Assembly: GCA_947184155.2 (NCBI GenBank)
Contig: CAMXCT020002716.1
Location: forward strand, 1-64,000
Source of the DNA: Cladocopium goreaui
Taxonomy: Eukaryota; Sar; Dinophyceae; Suessiales; Symbiodiniaceae
DNA length: 64,000 bases
Direction: 5' to 3'
Shown in pieces: positions 26,901 through 35,666 of the stretch. The notes under the pieces were generated by a model, which worked only from the letters and a program-made list of their open reading frames with translations, did not search any database and was not told the origin of the DNA. Both the position numbers and the translations under genes were made by a program. Numbering within the stretch: the stretch's first letter is position 1; each line of letters begins with the position of its first letter.

Positions 26901-29340
26901 GCTTAGGCTGTTTAGGCAGCCAATCCTCTCGGTTGTCTCTAAGAGTATTGCCTTCAATACGTTTGCACAGAGTGTTGTACTATATACTACATCCTATTTT
27001 GGTGCTGCCACGGAAGATCTTCAAATGCTACGGGCAGCAGCAACTGAACTCCTTCTAGGACGTAGCTGGATTAGACAAGACCTCCTTGCCTTCGTATTTC
27101 GATGGTGTAAAATTTCACCACTACTGGACCCTGGTGTAAGTATCCTTGTTTCCGCATTAGGGCTATTTTTGCGAAAAGGAGGAAAGGTTCATGAACTTTA
27201 TGTTGAGAGTCCACCGGCAATGAACAGACAAACGCACGAAGTTAGAATACTATGGCAAGCGTGGGCACGTGTCGTTGGGGAAGATGTCCTAACAAGAGCT
27301 GTGTCAGGAAGTGGTACAATTAAACAACGAATAAATGCAGTCAAAAAATGTGTGCTTCATCACATGATGCAACTTGCGTCTCGCTATGTTCGTAACAAAG
27401 TGCTAACAGCAGGATGGACAGGAGGAGTCAGCTGGGCATGGCTCAGTCATGCGTGCGAGGTCAACAAGCGATGGATTCCTAGTATTACTAGGTTCACCTT
27501 GCTACGCTGGGCAGTCAATGAGGATGATGATGAGTGGTTGGCACGCCGTGGCCAAAGCCGGCAAAAAAGATGTGCGCTCTGCGCAAACTTTGGCCGTGCA
27601 TACCCACTCGGCGGCTACCAAACCGCAATTTGTGAAACCTGTATAGTAACCAAACAGTTAACGGCCTTTACGACAGACTCCCTTGTCAGACTGCTTGAGG
27701 CAGCACACAGAGAACTCCCGATGCAAGAAGAATTACCAGTAAGTGAAGACTGGGAAAAATGCGTCGCATGTACAAAGGGGGATAATACTGTAGGGCATTG
27801 GGTTCGGTGGTGCGTAGTACCTATCAGTGCACTACGAAGCCTAACAGGTGATGATTCAATACTGTCGCTGGCCGAAGGGTCAAGGAAGAGCGTTAAGCAC
27901 TTAGCAATTGCCTCACGAGTAGTACATCAATTCAGGTTGCTACTACGGGAAGCTGGTGCAATGAGGCATCAAATCTCTGCTCCCCTTATCCCCATGAATA
28001 CCTGGATACATAACCTCGTGCAAAGAGTACAAACAGAGCTACCCCTGGACCTTCGTATGCAGCATGTAAGGACACAATCGGTCTCCGCCCACTGTTCTGT
28101 TGATGACTCGCTACTCTGGTGCTGTGACAAACCCCCACTCCACATCTCGTGCGCCCTTGCACCAGCTCGGGTATGCGTTATGCGTGAAGCAGTGAAAGCC
28201 AATCAATCGGTTGCGGTTGTCCCCTTAGGCTCTGAACCTCTACAATTAATTCAGCAAGCTATCCAGTTTGGAACAGGCACTTCCCCCAATGTCTCGCTCT
28301 CCACTTTCCAGTGTGAGTGTGGCGACTATCATTGCCGCATTACGGCATTACAGCCTATAGGCACCGATGAAGTGCTCAGCAGCTATCTTGAGTCTGACAA
28401 AACAACACTACTAGTACAATTTGACGGGTCCTGTCATGCTGATAGGGGAACAGGTGGAGCGGGCGCTGCTCTCTTAGAGCTCCAGCGAGAAGGATTAACG
28501 CTGCTCAAATGGAGGTCTGTTGCACTGCCTAGCTGCCCAGACAATATATTTGCTGAGGCGGTATCAGCAAATATCGCAACAGACCTTTTGTGTGAGGAAA
28601 TTGCACACAGAAGCTACGCAGTTGACCAGGCCTTTCTACAAGGGGACATCCTCCCCATCGTTAAGCACTTAGCCTTTGCAGGACGTTTTCGTAGGATAGA
28701 CCTACAGCCTATTATACAGCAAATTCGCCGGAAACAATCGAGGTTTTTTGACTATGGAAAATGGGTATACCGTCCAAGAGAAGCCAATATACTCGCAGAC
28801 TATCTTGCTGGCGTGGCTAGCAAAGCGGCCCAGGCCTTCCCAGCTCATGTAAGCGAGCCTACAGAAATCGTTGTTGAAGCGCCCTATCAATTGGCTATGC
28901 AATCTGGAGCTGTTGTACTGGAAGAGAGGCCTCTAGGGGGTACGATCTTACTACTTACCGAGGTCCCGAATATAAGTATAGAACTGGTAAATAAATTTAT
29001 TGTGCAAGCTGCAAACCAGCAATATCTCAAAGAGGTGGAGGCCTACCTAGCGGGCACTGCCAATCTCACGAAACCCCGAGTAGTAGAGTATACGGCGTCT
29101 GCAACAGACTGTCTGGGCCGACTGTACGGTAGAGGTCCCTGTGCTCAAAGACTACCACGAAAGGTGCGATTACTTCTATTTGGAAATACGCACCAGGAAG
29201 TGGACATGATCGGCGCATTCTATGAAATCATGAGACGACTTCTTCGCAGCAGCCACCTCCCACATATAGTAGATCTCAGAGCAATACTTACTGATCTGCT
29301 AGGGTTGGTATCGCTGAATCAGCGGGCCTGCAATTGTTAA
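23926..29340 (+). CDS. LINE B ORF2: endonuclease, reverse transcriptase, RNase H, start of palm-like domain
   Basis: This is a single frame of 1,804 residues starting at an ATG 18 nt after ORF1. The endonuclease has VWNVSGW, the catalytic QETRW, IGGDFNQ, SALDRVL and LSGHYQL. The reverse transcriptase has SAPGPDGIP, KAKVGPTADYFRPLGMP, VDLSKAFE and the catalytic YIDD at 26299-26310. Near residues 1200-1300 there are a C-x2-C-x16-C-x2-C motif and a C-x2-C-x8-H-x4-C knuckle. RNase H shows FDGSC, FAEA, QGDILP and LADYLAG as its acidic positions. After RNase H comes the motif-A-like EVDMIGAFYEI (about 29197-29229) of the palm-like domain. The frame then runs into a stop at 29338-29340 through a one-base shift. 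Confidence 0.92.
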   Translation: MMILRNLPAPLLRTLLKMLTRCVKTTYLYETGTQCPPYLSKIRDLSILPNILHVRTPWWKLTLQHVAALFHQGVDDFYQQLMSDSRTLPSLAVEEIGRGILEYRKAIRQDLPFRLKRLHVWNVSGWTLTTRTGDAKMRLIKRLLRTGPVLLQETRWHAETHQVLHHNIPGIQVAHTQGLLTERGGVSGGSAALIPPGWKLDRTEVVIPGRIVLAVIQDRYSTIGLLSVYLHPQTKVVELKELIAWVKTSKVDFPLYIGGDFNQVDASCPDLWNELLVHAQVLDTHPQLHTFESPTGSSALDRVLCPTDYIAAAQIDVIVAANRRHHLSGHYQLTATFVVRPRVKNDMKDPIHQTIPTDVFCPGKNEANPYMVPNDLQELIRRIQRLPQTDEVEFVSTLWSWWRQQPIPSDHPRIPEHELLRKFLKIRAEVLHVPAKQFHALQTATYHIFSSNVGSELYPGKITIRSDLLKQIFDFLDQITMTRQYPALEQVNQQARGIGNNITFWNRLRSICPKGVIYNGPILNQQGEQCTTSQMLDEAMLDTRNFWFVKPQDSLQEWEPILREYQTASPWPNIELPQKQDFLHTLLGTKDSAPGPDGIPYSAWRLSPEDSYPVAAPVQVGVWIPKAKVGPTADYFRPLGMPNTCDRLVDGTIAAVVMKATCAYMHPSQVVMNCFKEPQHAVHAIQALLDSNTPMAALLVDLSKAFERVNPYWILHILRMRNAPTWVCNYAKYILFGRLIRHKVQGRLLPPRAVHVGVDMGRSFSVFLFCLAMDPIYHYMNRIPRVISVQGYIDDNTIAGPGHDITWVSRVHKCYQCCWSAGFQIDQHTCWQAISSDCPPFSVQSLPGRIESEVILRQKTYPTARAAILSAILSQKTLIIARADKCIGLTPREACQILNGTDYTPICSLLALECNCRCKTALVINSPLPSWVLRQLDQSGFGAHCIQGVATSLGLLLLGRAQLSDRDLWTVTTHPTTLKQINPKAAEKFIHRLRLFRQPILSVVSKSIAFNTFAQSVVLYTTSYFGAATEDLQMLRAAATELLLGRSWIRQDLLAFVFRWCKISPLLDPGVSILVSALGLFLRKGGKVHELYVESPPAMNRQTHEVRILWQAWARVVGEDVLTRAVSGSGTIKQRINAVKKCVLHHMMQLASRYVRNKVLTAGWTGGVSWAWLSHACEVNKRWIPSITRFTLLRWAVNEDDDEWLARRGQSRQKRCALCANFGRAYPLGGYQTAICETCIVTKQLTAFTTDSLVRLLEAAHRELPMQEELPVSEDWEKCVACTKGDNTVGHWVRWCVVPISALRSLTGDDSILSLAEGSRKSVKHLAIASRVVHQFRLLLREAGAMRHQISAPLIPMNTWIHNLVQRVQTELPLDLRMQHVRTQSVSAHCSVDDSLLWCCDKPPLHISCALAPARVCVMREAVKANQSVAVVPLGSEPLQLIQQAIQFGTGTSPNVSLSTFQCECGDYHCRITALQPIGTDEVLSSYLESDKTTLLVQFDGSCHADRGTGGAGAALLELQREGLTLLKWRSVALPSCPDNIFAEAVSANIATDLLCEEIAHRSYAVDQAFLQGDILPIVKHLAFAGRFRRIDLQPIIQQIRRKQSRFFDYGKWVYRPREANILADYLAGVASKAAQAFPAHVSEPTEIVVEAPYQLAMQSGAVVLEERPLGGTILLLTEVPNISIELVNKFIVQAANQQYLKEVEAYLAGTANLTKPRVVEYTASATDCLGRLYGRGPCAQRLPRKVRLLLFGNTHQEVDMIGAFYEIMRRLLRSSHLPHIVDLRAILTDLLGLVSLNQRACNC

Positions 29341-29953
29341 GCGACATCCACTAATTGTAATGAATGCAGGGGCAAGAGAAGCGTGTGCCAAAATAGAAAG
29401 GGAACACCATATCATATGTCCTCCAGCTTTATATCATATCAGCTTTCAAATTGAATCAGCAACACAAGCGCTTGTTAATGACCACTTGCCCTTAAGGAGG
29501 CCTCAATACGTTGCTCATGTCAGAGGTGCTGCTTTGCGAACTCTTGAATGGTATGAAGAACACATTATGATCTCTTACTACAAGGAGCTAACGAGAAGGT
29601 GCCACGTAACATCAGCAATTTGGCTCCATGATGGACTCTGGCTCCCGAAAGAAATCTCTCCACACTTAATTTATGAAGCAGAACGGGCAATGCTCCATCA
29701 ATTACAGCTGGATTCATGCGATCCCCCCCTCTTCAGTGTACGTGAACTTGCCGTAGATGCTCAGGCTCTTATACAGACTCTCGATGATGTTAACGTGGCC
29801 AGAAATCCCTCCCCCCTCCCACGTACCGAAAGGAAAAGAAACATCGAAAGTGAACTCTTTGGGACGCGACCCATTCGGTGGAACACACAAGCACCAACAT
29901 CAGGCTTTGATACCTTTACAGAACGCATGGCCAAACGGCGTAGAGCAACCTAA
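29318..29953 (+). CDS. LINE B ORF2, C-terminal palm-like domain (frameshifted part)
   Basis: A stop at 29315-29317 in this frame and the stop at 29338 in the previous one place the frameshift between 29318 and 29338. Across that point the distance between the first and second motif is the same in both copies, so a single one-base indel explains it. The basic motif VKRHPL (29336-29353) matches IKQLPL in copy A, and WLHDGL (29621-29638) matches WLHDGF. The first ATG is at 29360. The C-terminus is basic (NLS-like KRKR and KRRRA). I infer the same family-A-polymerase-like palm. It could also be an unrelated structural domain. Confidence 0.6.
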   Translation: MSGPAIVKRHPLIVMNAGAREACAKIEREHHIICPPALYHISFQIESATQALVNDHLPLRRPQYVAHVRGAALRTLEWYEEHIMISYYKELTRRCHVTSAIWLHDGLWLPKEISPHLIYEAERAMLHQLQLDSCDPPLFSVRELAVDAQALIQTLDDVNVARNPSPLPRTERKRNIESELFGTRPIRWNTQAPTSGFDTFTERMAKRRRAT

Positions 29954-30324
29954 ATACCTATCCACGGTAGTGTAGCCTAATGGCATTTACGATTGGATGA
30001 TCTTCGTTTTCAGTCAGGCGTATGGTGATTCCACCCCTTCCTAAAGAGATGCCTCTATTGACTACGCTAGTTGAAGTATCACCTCACAGTTAGTAGCCAC
30101 GACGATTGACCCGTAGCACCTATCTGTCCCTACCCACTCTCAGCCACAGAAATTTTCCATCCAAATAAGTATGACAAGTGCTGTAGAATCCGAGCCTATT
30201 CTTTACTTCCTTCTCTTGGAACACCTTTCTCTGTGTTACTGTTATGAGGGAAGGCGTAATATGGTGACTCATGAGCCGTTTTACTGCTCACAGGTAGTCA
30301 ATCCTACATTCCCTATCTCTGCCA
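29954..30324 (+). other. LINE B 3' flank with possible leader relic at 30273-30293
   Basis: I find no gene here. A stretch on the plus strand reads GAGCCGTTTTACTGCTCACA and then G. It resembles the DinoSL from its sixth base on (AGCC, TTTT, GCTCA, AG) with two small insertions, and lies 31 nt before the next ATG. Taken alone it is weak. The similar end GCTCACAGGTA recurs at 33242-33252. Confidence 0.35.
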
Positions 30325-30705
30325 ATGTGCGCGGAGACCGAGAGACCTAGACAGAAACCATTGCCATGCTCAGCGAACCCGGTATCCCATCAAGTCGCTC
30401 AGCTGCGAAATGGCCTGGTTAAGGCAATTGCCAGTGCGAGCCTAGTCGGCCCGGGAACGGAGGATGCTGTCACTCAATTGAGAATGGCCTTAGGGGCGCT
30501 AGAGGAAGCCCTAGTACTCCTGGCAAACTATGAAAGGAATCACGGAGTCCCAAAACGAGAACCGAGTGAAGAACAGACTGACTCGAACACTTTAACTGCC
30601 ATAGATCGAGCAAGAATCTTTCAGAGATGGGAGGCAAGTCGCAGGCAAGAGAAGCACGGCAGGCAACAGAGTCAGAGATCTGTGAAGCGAAAATTCGAGG
30701 AATGA
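30325..30705 (+). CDS. Small helical protein of unknown function (cargo cistron 1)
   Basis: The protein has 126 residues and starts at an ATG. The middle is predicted helical by eye (AVTQLRMALGALEEALVLLANYE), the C-terminal third is charged, and the last residues (VKRKFEE) look like a nuclear signal. I do not recognise a family. It is the first frame after LINE B on the same strand. No CAAAGACGT hairpin lies upstream of it, unlike most of the following cistrons. It could be a chance frame, but its composition and clean start favour a gene. Confidence 0.45.
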   Translation: MCAETERPRQKPLPCSANPVSHQVAQLRNGLVKAIASASLVGPGTEDAVTQLRMALGALEEALVLLANYERNHGVPKREPSEEQTDSNTLTAIDRARIFQRWEASRRQEKHGRQQSQRSVKRKFEE

Positions 30706-31204
30706 GCGGACCTATTCATGCACATATATTTGTGCCACAAGACAGTCATCAGCGCAGAGGGCAAAATTACTTATCCACTATTTTGTTGTTTCTTCAAGTG
30801 TATTGCTTCTCTTCTCTCTCTTTCTGAGATCGGTACTAGGTAGCGAGGCTCCAATGGTACTCCACTCACTAAATTCCTTCCTGTCGCTTCTCCTTGTCTA
30901 TCTTCGTGTCAGTGCTTGCTGTGTTTTGATCTTGTCTGCTCTCCCTTGCTCCATGGGTTGCGATCCAACTATGTACTTGATTGGCAGTACACATAGTCAA
31001 GAATTCTGTGCAGACTCCCTTTCTGGCTCCTAAGTGGTGGCATTATGAGATAAATGACCCACCCTGTGAATATGTCAGTTACCTCATGAAATAGTGCAAT
31101 TCCTCCAGACCATCGTCTACGTGTTGTAGCTCTTCCCTAACTATGCAATGAGGTCGATCAGAAGTATATGTCGCTTTCTATCTCTAAGATAGCTCAGGGC
31201 ACTT

Positions 31205-31223
31205 CTGTCCAAAGACGTGACAG
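31205..31223 (+). repeat. CAAAGACGT-loop hairpin
   Basis: The sequence is CTGTCCAAAGACGTGACAG, the same form as in the LINE B 5'UTR. No open frame follows within 800 nt, so this copy is an orphan or marks a decayed cistron. Confidence 0.85.
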
Positions 31224-32008
31224 GGGTCCCTTCCACAAACATTTACGTTTTTGTTTGGAATTCAACACATCATATAGAGTTTCTCCCTCATATGAGCTGC
31301 GTCAGATTGCTTCAAAAGAAATTACCCAAGTTCAGTGATCTTGTTGCCTGCCATGGCGTGCGCAACATCGGATGCATCAAGCTGTGACTAACGGCTCCAC
31401 CACATTAAACGTGTCATTAAGAAGTACACGGCTTGCTGTACTTTGCTCGACAAGTTACAGTCTGCCCAATACCATTTGCTCAAAGCTAAGCAACATGGCC
31501 AGGGAAGTATTCTGATTAGACATACTAATGCCGGGAAAGCTTGATGAGAACATCCAATCGCAATGAGCTCCACTTCACATAGCAGACTACAAAGCTCACA
31601 TCGTATGAGAAATGAAATATGCTCCAAATGAGCTTTTCGTCCCAGTGGTATATCCCGATGGCATTGAGCTCAATTCAAGTGCAGACGAAAAACTACATGA
31701 TGTGAGAAAGAACTGCTTCCCGCGCTCACTTTAGCAGGGAGCATATACAAGACGAGAAATGCTAGTGCTATAATAGAAGAAAGATAACAGGGTGCCTATA
31801 AGCCCCCTGTACCCAATGTGCCTGAGCCACGATAGGCTAGCTAGTCCCAACGTGTTGAGCCGCGCACAGTGCAGTTTAGTGCAGCCACTGAAAAAACAAG
31901 CTCACGTGTGTGTTCAGTTTGACTGTTAGGCTATCGCAAAGCTTCCCATGCCGTCAGCTACTAGGTTTCCAATACTGGGTAACGAAGTTCACACAGTCTC
32001 CATCGCAC

Positions 32009-32028
32009 ACGTAGTCTATTGGCTCAAA
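32009..32028 (+). repeat. Spliced-leader relic upstream of cistron 2
   Basis: The sequence ACGTAGTCTATTGGCTCAAA matches the DinoSL at 16 positions with a one-base gap, keeping CGTAG and TTGGCTCAA. It lies about 150 nt before the hairpin and 200 nt before the ATG of the next gene. Confidence 0.65.
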
Positions 32029-32173
32029 CAGATTTCAGCAAATACAGCTTACCTAAGGATGTGCTGCTTCCATTGATGAGGCCAGGTACGTCCAGGCATA
32101 TTCGCTAACATTGTTGCCTGACTTCACCATAAAGAGTATATATGACTTACAGCTACCAGACCACGGTGCTTTT

Positions 32174-32192
32174 CCGACCAAAGACGTGTCGG
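32174..32192 (+). repeat. CAAAGACGT-loop hairpin with a changed stem
   Basis: The sequence is CCGACCAAAGACGTGTCGG. Both arms differ from the CTGTC/GACAG form and still pair perfectly (CCGAC with GTCGG). It lies 34 nt before the ATG at 32227. This copy has no AG at its 3' end, which speaks against a splice-acceptor role. Confidence 0.9.
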
Positions 32193-32226
32193 GACTGCAC
32201 CTGGCGAGCGCCCCACTTGCGAAGCC

Positions 32227-33036
32227 ATGTCGACTGCGCTCATGACATTTCTAAGGAACTACCATTGGAAAGGATACAACGTTGAAACCATTCAGAGCAT
32301 CCCGAATATGTTGACGAATCTACACCGCGGCAAATATCCTATCCATAGGCTATGTCACAATGTCAACATAGAGTGCAGAGCATTCAATTTGATGGAAGTA
32401 TGCACATGGCTCAACGGTGAAAAATGGAACATCCTATGGGCTGAGGATGAGTCATGGCTCCCGGAGGAGGCGACAGTAATGATGGGGGCTTCATTGCCCC
32501 ACGGATTCCATAAGGTCATTCCTCGGGAGTGTGATGAGGTTTACCTGCAGGCTTGGTTGAATATCGCAGGATACGGAGGTTTTTATCCCTTTGCAGCAGA
32601 GGTGCGACACAACGGATATGCATGCTGGGCCAACTCCAGACGATTTGCAATTGTTGCAAAGAGTGCCCAACAATGTGCTATTATTGCAGAAATTATGCAT
32701 GCTTACAATATACTAGGCAATCGCATCGAAACACTGCAGCCAACCTTGGAAGGAATCGCACTGAGTGAACAATCAAGAATCAACAGTGCTGTCCATGAAG
32801 ATGATCGACCTTGCTTTGATTTTCGGCTCACGCAAGAGTGCCAAAACGCAATAGCAGGCCTTTTTCCTACTCATGAAGATGAAGCGGATAGGATCTTCCA
32901 ACTCAGCGAAGGCATCCAAGTGCTGCAAATGCAACACAATGATCTTGTACAAGAAGCTAACCGAGCACTTTATCGACTACAGCAAAATTGGCATGCTCTA
33001 AGTGAAGCGTATGCAACCATTTTCAATGACCTGTGA
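32227..33036 (+). CDS. Unknown protein, paralogue of 35667-36833 (cargo cistron 2)
   Basis: This is an intact frame of 269 residues starting with ATG shortly after a hairpin. It shares a core with the product of 35667-36833: NGE-W-NI, then a [YW]PF-A block, W-x5-RRFA[IV], MH-x-YNILGNR and IAL-x3-SR-x2-SAVHE. The conserved Trp, Arg and His residues suggest a folded domain. I do not recognise a known family. The C-terminal 60 residues look like a coiled coil (QVLQMQHNDLVQEANRAL). It has no signal peptide or membrane segment. Confidence 0.75.
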   Translation: MSTALMTFLRNYHWKGYNVETIQSIPNMLTNLHRGKYPIHRLCHNVNIECRAFNLMEVCTWLNGEKWNILWAEDESWLPEEATVMMGASLPHGFHKVIPRECDEVYLQAWLNIAGYGGFYPFAAEVRHNGYACWANSRRFAIVAKSAQQCAIIAEIMHAYNILGNRIETLQPTLEGIALSEQSRINSAVHEDDRPCFDFRLTQECQNAIAGLFPTHEDEADRIFQLSEGIQVLQMQHNDLVQEANRALYRLQQNWHALSEAYATIFNDL

Positions 33037-33791
33037 GGCACAATGAATTAGCAGAAGTCCAACGAATTTGATCGTCAGGCAATCGAAAAAGGTGCTCCTT
33101 GGGAAGCTTTTCATGTGGTGATTCTCGCACGTCTTTTAGTAACTGTATGTGAACTGAACCACATGCTTACCTATTAGGGACCAGTAAGTCTCCTCTGGAC
33201 AGTGCCGACGGTGACTGCAGTGTGAACATGCTCTCCTGTTGGCTCACAGGTACTTCATCCCACCTAAGCTGGCATGCCGAACAAGCAATATCTACTGCAT
33301 ACCCACTAGCAAGATAGATGACATTTCTAAAGGGCGAGTGTACGTGATGTTCAAGGAAGGGCTTAGGACGACCCCCAACCTGTACTTAACTTGTCTGTTC
33401 CTGCTTTCTTGTACTAACTCGTACACTCTAGGTAACTCACTCAGTGTCCCAGGCTCTCCTCTAGTTCAAGGGTGTGAAGACTAGGTGGGAGCTTAGTTCA
33501 GTGACAACCGGATAGGAACTTGAATCCATCCTCTCCATTACACAGGCTGAGGTACCGCAGCGAAACAGTCATCTTAGTGACATAACCGACTTGTACCAAT
33601 GTTTTGACATGTCCTGACCTGTAGTACCCCCACCATGATGGTCACGTTGTCTTTCCGACCAAAGACGCGTCGGGATTGCAACTGACCTACACCACCATCC
33701 ACTAATTTGCCACCCTACTGTCCCTTTCACTGTATTCACAAACCAGCAATCTTTACTTAGTGTGGCCTCCACTCTCTCTGCCCGTACTGTC
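33037..33791 (+). other. Spacer with hairpin and weak leader relic
   Basis: This stretch is non-coding as far as I can see. TCCTGTTGGCTCACAG at 33234-33249 is a weak match to the end of the DinoSL. The hairpin at 33655-33673 lies nearer the next gene. A polypyrimidine-rich stretch follows the hairpin, as in the LINE B leader region. Confidence 0.45.
33655..33673 (+). repeat. CAAAGACGC-loop hairpin, CCGAC/GTCGG stem
   Basis: The sequence is CCGACCAAAGACGCGTCGG. It has the same paired stem as the copy at 32174, with one loop change (T to C). The ATG of the next gene is at 33792. Confidence 0.88.
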
Positions 33792-34538
33792 ATGGAGTAT
33801 GTGCGACTTCGCGGAGAAGAACACCAGCTCTCTATGCCGGTAAAGATGATCCTATATAGTTTGGAAGCAGCACAAGACCTTATGGTGGCTGTGCGGGACC
33901 TCAGGCGTACAGTACGGCTAGTACAGTGTGGATGTGTCACCTTTTTCCCAGAAGAAGCCCATGGATTGCAATTGATATATAACACCTTAGAAGCTGACCT
34001 TCAGCAGGTTGAATTGGACGGACAGCGCATCACACAGCATCTTTTGACAGCACTAGCAGCATCATACGAGGACATAGTCCGATTGGCAGGTTTTAGCTGT
34101 CCGTCTACACGAGGGTTGTGGGTCAATCACCTATACTTAGTTCCAGCTGCTGATGGAGGCATGACCGATCAGGCGGGACTTGCTCCAGTACCAATCGATG
34201 CCCGACCATTTCGGCTGAACATCCAGACAATACACATTACTGCGACCCTGGGCGGCTTTCTGGACCGCAGGACCATGCGGCAAGCAGCTGATACACTCGT
34301 GGAAGTTGCTTTTCTACTATTACGGTCAGGGTTGCCACCCAACCTGCGCATCTGGACCACCATAGCAGCTGGGACCAGTTCAACAGTGCAAAGACTCCAA
34401 CCAAGCACGCTCCTAGCGGATGTAGCTAGAATGATGGCTCCCGCCATAAGGTTTAATCTCCTCGTGCAGGATCGGCCCACTGCGGCCAGTCGCTGCCCCG
34501 ACAGAGAGTTAAGTGCGCCGGAAGTCGTCCTCCTGTAA
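33792..34538 (+). CDS. Unknown protein (cargo cistron 3)
   Basis: The frame is open from 33762 but its first ATG is at 33792, which gives 248 residues beginning MEYVRLRGEEHQ. The protein is mostly helical by eye (SLEAAQDLMVAVRDLRRTVR, GLQLIYNTLEADLQQVEL), then has a beta-like part with WVNHLYLVPAADGG. I see no known motif, transmembrane segment or signal. It is intact, and follows a hairpin on the same strand. I cannot assign a function. Confidence 0.6.
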   Translation: MEYVRLRGEEHQLSMPVKMILYSLEAAQDLMVAVRDLRRTVRLVQCGCVTFFPEEAHGLQLIYNTLEADLQQVELDGQRITQHLLTALAASYEDIVRLAGFSCPSTRGLWVNHLYLVPAADGGMTDQAGLAPVPIDARPFRLNIQTIHITATLGGFLDRRTMRQAADTLVEVAFLLLRSGLPPNLRIWTTIAAGTSSTVQRLQPSTLLADVARMMAPAIRFNLLVQDRPTAASRCPDRELSAPEVVLL

Positions 34539-34783
34539 CAAAAAGGGAAATGACGGGTGATTTTTTGAGGTGCCGTATCTCAGATTAGTGGAATTCGCAC
34601 GATTTAAGGGCCACTCATTACCTGCGCTTGCCATTATGTGCTCAAGAATGACTACCTCACAACACAACTCCCACAAATACTACCCCGTATACATCCTTGG
34701 AGTTTACTTGATGGTTTCAAGCAATTAACGCTACACATAGAGTCATAGCCAGACAGCGCACACTGACTTGCCATGGTGATGCA

Positions 34784-35179
34784 ATGAAGCACTTAGATGT
34801 AGTGGATGGAGTTATCGGCGCAATATCGGCCGAAGCAAGACCTCCGTCTGGAGTTATAGGAGACAACATCGAACTGCTAATTTTACACCTACGAATGCCT
34901 GATGCTGCGACCTGGATTGCACACACTGCTACACATGCAGTAATCAGACTTGAAGAACAACAAATTCAAGACTACCTCCTCATAGCCAATGGACTCATGC
35001 ACAGGACCCCCTGCTTTTTCTCAATCAAAGAAGAGACGGTAGGGTGCCTTGATGGTTTGCTGCTTGAACAGCTTTCCCGTGAAGGAATAGGCCTCACAGA
35101 TTCATCTACGGTGTACATAGCCTTAGCTCATGTACAGCATAGTTATACCGAACTTACTCACTGTTTAACAAGTTTCTGA
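34784..35179 (+). CDS. Small unknown protein (cargo cistron 4)
   Basis: This is a frame of 131 residues with an ATG start. The protein is a mixture of helices and a central stretch with THAVIRLEEQQIQDYLLIANGL. It is acidic and without a recognisable motif. It lies in the same direction as its neighbours, 245 nt after the previous stop. I find no CAAAGACGT hairpin in front of it, so it either shares a transcript with cistron 3 or has lost the tag. Confidence 0.5.
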   Translation: MKHLDVVDGVIGAISAEARPPSGVIGDNIELLILHLRMPDAATWIAHTATHAVIRLEEQQIQDYLLIANGLMHRTPCFFSIKEETVGCLDGLLLEQLSREGIGLTDSSTVYIALAHVQHSYTELTHCLTSF

Positions 35180-35666
35180 TGAATCAACCGGCTCGAAGCA
35201 GGGGCTTGCCTAATTTACTCAAGGGTGATATTGCATTGAGGAAAAATCTTGAAGAAATGAAGTGATAAGTCATTTCACGACAGAGAGCATGATAAGCTGC
35301 GGTACTCAGGAGTACACTTGCCCACCTTGGTCAAGTTCTGCAGATTGAGATCTGTCAGCAATATTGTCTACCCTGCCGCACCTCTGTGGCTCAAACCACC
35401 TTCCCATTTGCAGGGTTCCCACTCCTCTGACTAAAGACTGTCAGGGGAGTACCCTCTCTCCATTTTACTTTCCCTCTCCCGCCTTCTTCATCGTTCCCCT
35501 CCCTTTGGCTGTCTCCTTTTCTGCCACCCCATCTGCATCGTCACTGTCTGTACTCAAGTGTGCTCCCTGGTCCGTCTCTGTCCGTTATTTGTGACGACTT
35601 CCTCGTTCTCCCTTCCTTCTCTCTGTCTCTACTCCCCCATACCCTTGTGCACTCCGGAGGGCAGTC
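35180..35666 (+). other. 5' leader region of cistron 5: leader relic, hairpin, pyrimidine tract
   Basis: CCGCACCTCTGTGGCTCAAA at 35376-35395 matches the DinoSL at 15 positions with one gap. The hairpin at 35427-35444 follows after 31 nt. From 35445 to 35660 the plus strand is almost entirely C and T. This is the clearest case of the order relic, hairpin, pyrimidine tract and ATG in a cargo unit. Confidence 0.65.
35427..35444 (+). repeat. TAAAGACT-loop hairpin, CTGAC/GTCAG stem
   Basis: The sequence is CTGACTAAAGACTGTCAG. The loop is one base shorter than the CAAAGACGT form. Outside the five pairs, CCT and GGG extend the stem by a G-U and two G-C pairs. Confidence 0.88.

Larger units (their letters stand above)
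16140..29953 (+). mobile_element. DNMT-encoding LINE (copy B), plus strand
   Basis: This is a second LINE of the same architecture as copy A, but clearly diverged in protein sequence and carrying a different 5'UTR hairpin. Order: leader relic (16140), pyrimidine-rich 5'UTR with seven hairpins, ORF1 from 17153 (broken by two frameshifts) ending at 23907, and ORF2 from 23926, which is intact to 29340 and then frameshifted. The copies lie head to head, with 5' ends 1.9 kb apart. ORF2 of copy B is one frame through endonuclease, RT, RNase H and the start of the palm-like domain, so it is a guide to the breaks in copy A. The 3' end is not defined; I place it at the stop of the last frame. Confidence 0.85.
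30706..32226 (+). other. Gene-poor spacer with one hairpin and one leader relic
   Basis: No reading frame above about 80 residues looks real here. The stretch contains a hairpin at 31205-31223, a spliced-leader relic at 32009-32028 and a hairpin at 32174-32192; the latter two belong to the next cistron. The sequence after 31223 may be a retroposed unit whose coding part has decayed or been lost. Confidence 0.5.

Noticed and set aside
32174-33673. The hairpin as a splice acceptor (CTGAC branch-like sequence plus CAG|G end)
   Set aside because: Several copies look like branch point plus AG, but the CCGAC/GTCGG copies at 32174 and 33655 have lost the AG while keeping the pairing, so the structure rather than the acceptor is conserved.
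34539-34783. Leader relic before cistron 4 (CCGTATCTCAG near 34573)
   Set aside because: Only the first six bases fit and the GGCTCAAG end is missing, so I do not count it.
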